Shown here in pieces: positions 56,381 to 64,000 of a stretch of DNA of 64,000 nucleotides. The notes beneath the pieces were generated by a model that saw only the letters and a program-made list of their open reading frames with translations, did not search any database and was not told where the DNA came from. A program made the translations under genes and the position numbers. This DNA comes from Dermanyssus gallinae (Eukaryota > Arthropoda > Arachnida > Mesostigmata > Dermanyssidae): assembly GCA_003439945.1 (NCBI GenBank), contig QVRM01001785.1:1-64000 (forward strand), read 5' to 3'. The first letter of the stretch is position 1; each line of letters starts with the position of its first letter.

Positions 56381-56980
56381 GTTTATGCAGTCATGTATAA
56401 GCGACGTGCTATACCGTCAACAACTCGAGACGAGCTGACTCTCACGCCATTATATAATGGCAAACTTTCGATATCAAACGCCGATTTCGAGTATTGCCGG
56501 CTGGCCTACGGCTACGATTTCGAACTTGCCCTAGAATTTTAGTATTGTTGTTAGTGTGTTAGTGCTTGTTAGTGTTGTTGTTTGGTTGCTTTGCAAGCAA
56601 CAGCGTCACAACGGAACAACGATTTGCCTAAGATAGAAAGATAGACTCAGGGCCGTCAAGGGTTGCGTCTCAAATCCTTGGCTTTCAAAAACCTTCACCG
56701 GGGGGACCTTGTCGATTAATTGATTCCACAGCGGCAACTAAACAAACTTCTTGATGGCTTTCTTTCTCACTCGCAGCACCAGCCGCCTCCTTTGCAGCGC
56801 CGGGAGTAGGTCCGCGCATGATCTAGGGACGGACGGTACGGCAGCAAACCCATTATTCCGTAACGGCTTGACTTGTTTACCTGCTGATTTTGTAGCCGCG
56901 TCTTGACGAGATCGATGGGAAACACACAGGTCACTCCGATGATGCCGGCAATACCTCCGTTGACAATTTTTGGCAAGAGT
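50654..56980 (-). CDS. Mitochondrial glutamate carrier (GC1/SLC25A22 type)
   Basis: Inner-membrane carrier of the SLC25 family; family members of this type import glutamate with a proton. Exons in order are 56881-56980, 52436-52623, 52131-52246, 51559-51898 and 50654-50792. All phases agree, giving about 294 residues of the usual 300-320. The three carrier repeats show their signatures: [32 protein letters not shown] and [12 protein letters not shown] (P-x-D/E-x-x-K/R). [33 protein letters not shown] and [18 protein letters not shown] are diagnostic of glutamate carriers and close to insect GC1. The first exon seen opens with one base of a split codon, so the start codon lies further upstream. 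The 4.2-kb first intron is rich in simple repeats. Aspartate/glutamate carriers are excluded by the lack of EF hands. Confidence 0.96.
51559..51898 (-). CDS. Glutamate carrier exon 4, second half and third repeat start
   Basis: The acceptor is CTCACACCGCAG. It encodes [37 protein letters not shown] and the third signature [12 protein letters not shown]. Donor is GTAAGT. Confidence 0.95.
52131..52246 (-). CDS. Glutamate carrier exon 3, second repeat signature
   Basis: The acceptor is GGTGATTGCAG. It encodes [20 protein letters not shown] then [12 protein letters not shown]. Donor is GTACGG, phase 1. Confidence 0.95.
52436..52623 (-). CDS. Glutamate carrier exon 2
   Basis: The acceptor is CGTTTTCAG. 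It encodes [40 protein letters not shown] and [13 protein letters not shown]. The open frame is hidden in a naive track because it lacks an internal start. Donor is GTAAGC, phase 2. Confidence 0.95.
52630..56870. other. Glutamate carrier intron; GC-rich low-complexity DNA
   Basis: A 4.2-kb intron containing (TA)n at about 53696-53723, 54620-54645 and 56337-56380, CAA/CAG runs near 54440-54510 and GTT runs near 55060-55120. Between about 54.9 and 56.25 kb it is GC-rich with several overlapping open frames on both strands, none recognisable. It could harbour alternative first exons of the carrier. Confidence 0.5.
56881..56980 (-). CDS. Glutamate carrier exon with first repeat signature
   Basis: The acceptor is GCGTATTACAG. 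It encodes [18 protein letters not shown] and [14 protein letters not shown], with donor GTAAAC, phase 0. It begins with the last base of a split codon. Confidence 0.95.
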
Positions 56981-57295
56981 CTGTAATACGCAACACAGTG
57001 ATAGAAGACAGACGGGTTAGAAAAACATGCGGGGTTCTGCTGGCCGGGTAAATCACAACCAAGATCATAATCTCGAGAATCAGGGAGACTTCGATACAGA
57101 GTGGGGAAGGCAGGCGAGAATGTCGGGTAGGTTTTGAGGTTGAACGAACACGAACATTGCGGCCGTATCGCGTTGTACAATGCACGTATATAACAAACCG
57201 ACCAGTTGGGTCAGTAGCGGTCTATCGAGCAATTATACAATTGACAAGTAAACATTCGGGCCTTATAATAGAATAGAACAGAAGCTCACTTATTC

Positions 57296-57385
57296 AAGAA
57301 GTAAACTGTGGGGAACGGCTGGTTGCAGAAGGGACCTGTGCAGTCACCCTGATGTGAATATCCATAGCTAAGCGCCAGGCCTACA
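57296..57385 (-). CDS. Possible 5' exon of the glutamate carrier
   Basis: A minus-strand stretch reads LALSYGYSHQGDCTGPFCNQ then PFPTVYFLN and ends in two bases (AA) before GTGAGC. The next exon supplies A to make Lys, giving NKLLPKI, where insect GC1 has FKLLPKI. Phase and donor fit, but the amino acid sequence is unlike other GC1 beginnings and no start codon is visible, so this is tentative. Confidence 0.35.
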
Positions 57386-57646
57386 TATATTATTGATGTG
57401 CTCCGTTACAATCTTAGACTCGTGGATCAGTAAAAGACGAAGAAACCATAATGGCATAAAATAATAATAATAATGGAGTCAACCCGTATCTGAGAAACCT
57501 GTATTGCGCATTCGCCACAAATGGCAATGGCGCCCAAAGGGAAAATGTAACGATTGTCTTAGGCAAGCAACAGCCATGGCGAGCGTGTCTGTTGCGCAAT
57601 CAACTAGACCTGAACATGATCTTTATCATCTTTATTTTTATCCGAT

Positions 57647-57649
<3 letters not shown>

Positions 57650-57684
<35 letters not shown>
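57650..57684. repeat. (GA)n microsatellite
   Basis: About 17 GA units on the plus strand. Confidence 0.9.
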
Positions 57685-57685
<1 letters not shown>

Positions 57686-57727
57686 GAAATCCCGATTTGA
57701 TTCATCAGCAGCAAAATGTAGCTTAAA

Positions 57728-57775
57728 TAGTACTTATAGTAATAATGTTTTTTTAGTTGTTACTATAAGTACTGT
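57728..57775. repeat. Short inverted repeat
   Basis: Arms AGTACTTATAGTAA and TTACTATAAGTACT are exact complements with a loop of about 16 nt, rich in T. Confidence 0.8.
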
Positions 57776-59066
57776 TTGGATACATAATAATTGTATATGA
57801 TGATCGTGTTGCGTTGCCGTAGGGTTGCGGCGACGAATTGACGCATTCCCTTGCGTTACTGCGAGCCTTTTTAAATCGCCGTTTGTATGACGTAGATGTC
57901 TTTCTGTTGCCTCGTTGTGAATTGTTACAATGGAAGCAGTGGTAGTGGTGAGTGTCACCGGTTTGTAACAGCAAGTGGTGTCCCCGAAAACGCGCGTTCG
58001 CAGCAGCGCAGAGCTGAATTAATGAAATAATTCATTGATAGGCAGACGAGTGCACGTATTGTTGCATTTATATATATATATTATATATATATATATATAA
58101 AGATAGAGAAAGAGAGATGACGTCGCATATCGCTTCGTGCCGGCAATCGAGACCACTAAACGGCACCAAGTGACGCGCGCAGAGATGGCGCCGTTTCCAC
58201 TACTCGCCGGCCACGGGTAGTAGTAGTAGTAGTAGAAGAACGTGTAGTTCACTGCGTTCGGAGGCGGAATGATGACATGCCTGCTCCACGTGGCTGAGTT
58301 ACGGACGTCTGGTTGGGACTGGTTGCTGGAGTTGGTGCCACAGTCATGCCCCGACAGACTATAAGTGTCAAGACAGACCGGCAAATCGCTTGACAACAAC
58401 AACAACAACGACGACGGCAGCGGCGACGAAGACGGTGGTGGTGGCGACGACGAGGATCAGCACTAACTGAGTAATGCCTAAAGGTCCTTGGCTTCACACT
58501 ATGAGATAATGAGAACTTTTGAGACATCATCCACCGCAGCAGTCCATCCATGTTCAAAGCTCGCTTTCACCACCCTCCCATATGCAGCAATGCATCATCA
58601 TCATCCCCCACGATCCACGGCCAACTCCCGAATAGGGCGGCCCGCTAACAAGTTCCGATGGGACACTGGAGATAGGGCGGCGACGGAACACACGCCGAGA
58701 TACAGATATGGTTGCTAGCGGGATTGTGATAGTGTAGACGCGTCGCTCCCACAACGCCGAGCAGAGTTTTGCATTATGCTTGATTTTTTACACGTTTAGC
58801 ACGCATGCGTATGCGCTTGTTGAACGCCAACGGAGATTTGCCAACACTGTGTGAATGCTATTGATTGATTGATTGGTTTATTAGCTTGATAAGTGGTGTG
58901 TTCACATATCACCCTTATATCAGAGTCGCATAACGCTGCAGCTAATAATTACCTATATTGTTATTATAGTGCGTTGCATTTTTTATTGGGTGCTTTTGTC
59001 ACGGTGTAATTACTACTTTTCATACTACAAGGAAAGAGAGGCTGAAGTGCTGTTGGTCTACTTCTC

Positions 59067-59072
<6 letters not shown>

Positions 59073-59121
<49 letters not shown>
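59073..59121. repeat. (TA)n microsatellite
   Basis: About 48 nt of uninterrupted TA. Confidence 0.92.
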
Positions 59122-59127
<6 letters not shown>

Positions 59128-59497
59128 TTTTTGTATATGTATTTGTATATATTTTTCTATTATTATTTGGTCTATTGATCTTTCTTTAGTAGAAAGATAA
59201 ATAGATCAGCGGCAGCCCAGCCTCTCTATACATTGTGGTACGAATTCAAATATGGGTTAAAACAAGGTGGACTATTAGATCTAACCGCACAGTGAGAAAA
59301 TATAAGAAGCGTCGCCATGAGTAGCTGACAAGTCGATCCCGTTTCTGTTTGCCTGAAGCATAGGGTAGCAGTCGTTCTCTCTTTGTGCATATTTCTCTTG
59401 ACGTTTCTGGCCGGTCAGAGTCTTTCTTTCTGTCTTCGATATCTTGTCTAGTCCCTATTACGACATTCCTACGTGCTTTAGCTCGTGTCTTGTCTGC

Positions 59498-59536
<39 letters not shown>

Positions 59537-60203
59537 AATACTGGCCGGGTATTCCTATACTTTAAATATAGCTTAGTTCGATGCAGGCATTGCGATTTGT
59601 TGTGCGTGTGGATTTAACCACACATCACCGCCAGCGGCGAATCGAGGCCTTCGTTATTCGTTTTTCCTAGGACCATGACGAAACACATGTCCTCGAGGCC
59701 ACCAAGAGAGGAATCTCGAAACTCGCGTATCTACCGACAGTATTGGCAATGTTTGCATTAGACAACGAACTAGTTGTTGCCCCCCCCCCGTCAAGACAGC
59801 CGACGGGCGACGCACGGACAGATAGATAAACGGAAGAGATACGGACGGAGAGATAATCGAGAGAACGCGAAATAGAGAGAAAAAGGATCAAATGAAGGAT
59901 CAGATGGATCGTGGCCATATTCGAACAAAGCTCCGATAGAAAGAGCACGCGCGCAGAGAGAGGGAGCGCACGAAAAAGAGAGAGCGTTGACGTGTTTCGC
60001 TTGATCTAGTTAGTCTCGTACAGTTAAAGTTGATGTTCGTTAAAGTTGATTACAGCGCGGTAGCAGCAGCAGAGGCAGACGTCAGCGTTAGGCCGACATT
60101 GACAAAACTGTCTGTGTGCTTCGCGCTCGATACGACGGCGTGCCGAGAGATTATGCCGCATTGTCCGCGTATTGTTTGCTGTAGACGGGGCTGCCAATAG
60201 CCG

Positions 60204-60205
<2 letters not shown>

Positions 60206-60273
<68 letters not shown>
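60206..60273. repeat. (TA)n microsatellite with central ACA break
   Basis: Two TA runs around GTACATA; a self-complementary array. Confidence 0.92.
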
Positions 60274-60276
<3 letters not shown>

Positions 60277-63200
60277 CATCGCCACCGTCATGATCTGATT
60301 ATATTACGTCTGTTTAACGCTGTTCATTTGGCCAGACGCGCGCGTAATTGTATTGTTGGCGTTGTTGATATTGCTCATGTTGGCGTTATTGTTTTTGTTG
60401 TTGTTGTTAGTTTTGTTTTTGCTGCTGCTGCTGCCATTGCTGTTACTCTCACTGGGGCAGGAAACGTGAGACGGAAACGCATTTCTTTGATGCGCGAGGT
60501 TAAACTGGAGACTCGCAGAGATAGTAGACGTTGTGGAAGTAAGGAGAATGGCGGAAAACCTTATACGCGCGGCCAGTTAAGGACGGCGTGATTTCTTTTT
60601 ATCTTTGGCGGTCGTATCTTTGCCCGCAATTTTGCGACACCTCATTTAATGTCGGCATGACTTTTATGATCGCGCGGTAATACTTATCTTTCCCTTTATA
60701 TATATATATATATATGCGTGTATGTTTAATGTATGCTTTTAGCAAATAGAGCTTGTCAGCTATTTCTCAAGGGCTAGTTTTCATGCCGGCCCTTTGCGGC
60801 CACCTGCGGAGTATGATTCTCCGAATCCGCTTGCACAATATTATGTTTGCGAACAAGAAAGACAAGAAAGTCGTAGGGCTCCTGTCATGCGTAGGACGTC
60901 AAAAACAAACGCTAACGGATCCGGTTAGTCCGAGTTGTACGATGATATCGCCATGACATGAATATTTCTCCCGCTTGCTTTCTGTCTTGCAAACTTTTTT
61001 GCTTCGCATGGACGGAAGTGCGCTGCAGGTTAGTCTAAGCTATTCCGCCATAATATCGCCGCGGGTATTGCAATCACTCTAAGATACATATAGGGTGATA
61101 ATATACACAGCGCACAAACCAGAAACGCGTTTAGTCTAAATACTACCATGAATACCGCAACTATAACAACAACGACCAGCAAGTGGTAGTGATATGCCGT
61201 TAAAGGGCTAAACTGAAGGCTGCCGACATTCGTGGTATACAACTGATGTACGGGACTGGATCAAGAGTCGGTTTCAACAGCTGTGTCGAGTGCGGCCACG
61301 TCAAATGTCCGAGAAAAATCGAGAGTGTTACTCTATCTCTGAGCTTTACTCGTCTTAATAATAGTAAATGTGTTTGCGCGCGATGAACAAGACGTTAGCT
61401 TATCTGCCGTCACTCCGACTACAGTGTGAACCTGTTAAGGTAGGCAAAACGAGGTATTAAAGATGATGACGATGGTGATGATCTAGATGCATGTCGATAG
61501 ATCGGCGAGCAAATTAGTAGGGAGCGGGTAGTGGTAAAAGTAATAGACAGCGAAGTAAAACGAAAGCAGTTCCGATGAAAATGGTTGTAACAGATATTCA
61601 ATAAAACAAAAAAAGCAAAAGTCATGGTAATCATGTTAATTTTATAAAAATAACATTTTTCTACGTTTAAGGAAAAAAATCATGTTAATAGAGCAGATTT
61701 TCATCTCTACGCACTCCGACTGTACACAGCTGTGTTGGCGACAGTAACAGCCGACCAAGCCTTTTTAGTGGCTTATTGACCGTCATGGACATCGCCGGTG
61801 GGGTAATTGAACCATGAATGCCGCATGGTGGCGATTGAACATTTAGCAACAAAGTCTTGTTGGTATGAGCGAATCTTGCTGTAGACCGCATCGCCGCGAT
61901 CCAGCAATGACCGAGAGGCGGTGGACATTATTATATCATTGACGATATGGATATGGACGACTGAAAGTTGATAAAGTCGACTTACAGTATCCACAACAAC
62001 GACAATATCGACTGTCGATTTTCGATCATGACAATGATCAATCAGCTGTTAGACGCATAATACTTACGGAAAGCGTTCCCTTGCGGGCACCGTGGCGGCG
62101 GTGGTGCCAACCCCAGCCATGCTTTATTCGTGTTCGGGGCCGGCCGGCCGACCAGACACGGGCAGGGCAGGCAATTGGGCGCTGTTCTGCCTCTGCTCTG
62201 TCTGCTATTCAGCTCCAATGTGGGTAATGGCTTCTTCTCTCGCGATGGATGTGGCAGCTCCAGCAGCAGCAGCAGGAGTACCGCCGCTAGTACCAGCGCT
62301 TGTACTCTTGCTGGTAACACGACTGGTTGTCAGTCCAACCGCAATCCGGGTGGGCGGCCGTTTCTCCACACTTGAACTCCACACGCACTTTCGGCCGTCC
62401 GTCCGTTCGTCCGTCTTCTTGCGATTCGATGATGTGGGCCCAGCGGTTAGTCGTGATCGCGACGAACCACTACTAACCAGCGTATGGTTAAGGTTGTTGG
62501 CCAATTAAACCACCAGCAACGAGACGAGCGACATACAGAAACAACAACAAAAACCGTAACAGCAGTAACAATGAGAATGAAAATTCACCACCACGACCCG
62601 CAAAAGCAACAGCAACAGCCGCAGCACCTTTATCAACCATCGAGCAAGGATCAAGAAAAATATTAAGGAAACCGTTCGAACTCGCACGCAATCATCCACA
62701 CATACCCACGATCGAGGATCGAATACGACCGAGTTAGAGGGCGAACGGAGATAACGGAGAAGATTATGATAGGGCCAGAGAGACAGAGAGAACCAAAGAC
62801 GGAGAGAGGAAGACGTATATTTTACGCATAGGGTACAAACGATGCAGAGACAGTGGGGCGAAAAGGAACAGTGCAGTTAGCTGCATTGATGATAGCCCTC
62901 GGGGATTGTCGCCACCGCAGCCACCACGATCAACTACAGTGTCTACCCCATTAATAGCACCGTCTACCCCACCAATAGTTCCATATAGCTAGCCCAACGA
63001 TATCGCCAAAATATGAACAACAATAGCAATAACGACTAAGGCGACGATTACAACAAGATAGGTTAAGAACTTTGGGACCTTCGCCGGTTTTTTTTCCCGG
63101 AGCAGCTACAGATGTATCGGACACCCACACCATGTTTTTCTGCCCAGCACTTCAAGTGATGCATGACAGGATTAACCGGCAATGGTGTCGCTATGATGCT

Positions 63201-63709
63201 CGAGAATGACTGCAGATAGGAGCAGGGTATCAGGTCTGGTCGAATAAGAAGGATTTACTAATAAGTATCGGCACAATGAGGAGAGAAAACGCGCCGAAAC
63301 GATAAGCCGACAACGAGGTAGAATGACGCTGTTGAACACCAACATTAGACGGGAACAATAACAATAAAGCAGAGCGCATAAAGGAGACTCTATTTTCAGC
63401 GAGGCAAAGCGAAAGTAGTTCCAATGGAAATCAATGAAAAAATCAGCTACAATAGTGGAATTGGCGGCAAGAAGTGATGGCGCATAATGATAACTAGTAT
63501 ATTAACAGACAACGAGCAGATTGCCAACACCGTCCATTGACGAATCCGTCAAGGCCGGTACCGTTATGCTGCAACAGCAATCTGGGCCACCAGTCTGGCA
63601 GATTGCCACCGCAACACCTGTCTCGGAATAGTTTCAGTACGGAACGTGGCCAGCTGATTAACAATTGAGGCGTTGAACGTCGTTGTTAACGTTAACTAGA
63701 ATGATGTTG

Positions 63710-63960
63710 ACGACAACAACAACAACAATAACGGCAACGACGACAACAACAGCTGCAGCAACAACAACAATGTCCCATGACAAGGAGCAAAGTAGTGAAT
63801 GTGAGAAGTGCCAGCCACCGTGTCAGCTGCTTTCGCTGCACAATAAACAAGCAACAACTGAACAAAAACTGCAACTGAATAACAGCAACAACAGCAACAG
63901 CAACAGTAGGACGCACAACAACAACAACTACAGCAGTAACAGTAACAATATAGAGACAGA
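63710..63960. repeat. CAA/CAG trinucleotide-rich tract
   Basis: Repeated CAACAACAA and CAGCAACAG runs with interruptions. The polyvaline/cysteine open frame on the opposite strand is an artefact. Confidence 0.75.
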
Positions 63961-64000
63961 AGCAGTAGTTAATCCCGCGCGAATCCACACGCATACACGA

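Larger units (their letters stand above)
57800..64000. other. No gene seen; low-complexity DNA
   Basis: Trinucleotide-rich (CAA, CAG, CAC, GTT), GA-rich and TA-rich DNA. Long TA runs lie at about 59073-59121, 59497-59531 and 60206-60273. The right end (63.7-64.0 kb) is dominated by CAA/CAG units. No domain, splice-consistent exon or RNA gene was recognised. This kind of sequence is common in large arthropod 5' untranslated and regulatory regions, so an unseen promoter of the carrier or of a gene to the right is possible. Confidence 0.5.

Overview
The window is eukaryotic nuclear DNA. Its genes are split by GT-AG introns, it has many (TA)n, (TTA)n and (CAA)n microsatellites, and it is full of decayed non-LTR retrotransposons, a mariner element and tRNA-derived SINEs. 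The gene content (an arthropod-type mitochondrial glutamate carrier, LSm4, a HERC2-like gene) and the mariner suggest an arthropod. A mite or tick is possible, but the sequence does not settle this.

Three host genes can be reconstructed by protein similarity and agreeing intron phases. (1) LSm4, minus strand, exons at 23161-23391, 23852-23950 and 27376-27417; the exon carrying the start codon was not found. (2) A HERC2-like gene, plus strand, ten phase-compatible exons from 37386 to 46834 and a possible last exon at 49680-49787. It matches the amino-terminal part of HERC2 and then runs into a very degenerate RCC1-like region, giving about 980-1015 residues where HERC2 has more than 4,000. (3) A mitochondrial glutamate carrier (GC1/SLC25A22 type), minus strand, exons at 50654-50792, 51559-51898, 52131-52246, 52436-52623 and 56881-56980, and perhaps one further upstream.

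Layout. 0-3 kb: a GC-rich coding-like patch on the minus strand, then simple-sequence DNA. 3-20 kb: a graveyard of mobile elements. It holds LINE family B (YADD reverse transcriptase with a C-terminal Cys/His knuckle), a YLDD-type element with a C-terminal RPD...D motif, LINE family A (endonuclease plus FADD reverse transcriptase) split by a full-length mariner with 30-bp inverted ends, and a Ty3/Gypsy fragment. 20-28 kb: LSm4, whose 3.4-kb intron has taken in an antisense LINE-B copy flanked by inverted repeats. 28-37 kb: more LINE-A, LINE-B and YLDD fragments, a second mariner fossil and a 230-bp TA array. 37-50 kb: the HERC2-like gene, with SINEs, two antisense LINE-C copies and hairpins in its introns. 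50-57 kb: the glutamate carrier. 57-64 kb: low-complexity CAA/CAG/GA/TA-rich DNA without a recognisable gene.

The three host genes are unrelated in function (RNA processing, ubiquitin ligase-like, mitochondrial transport), and nothing suggests that they form a system. LINE, SINE and YLDD family labels here are working names for copies compared by eye within the window. All splice sites are read by eye and need transcript support.
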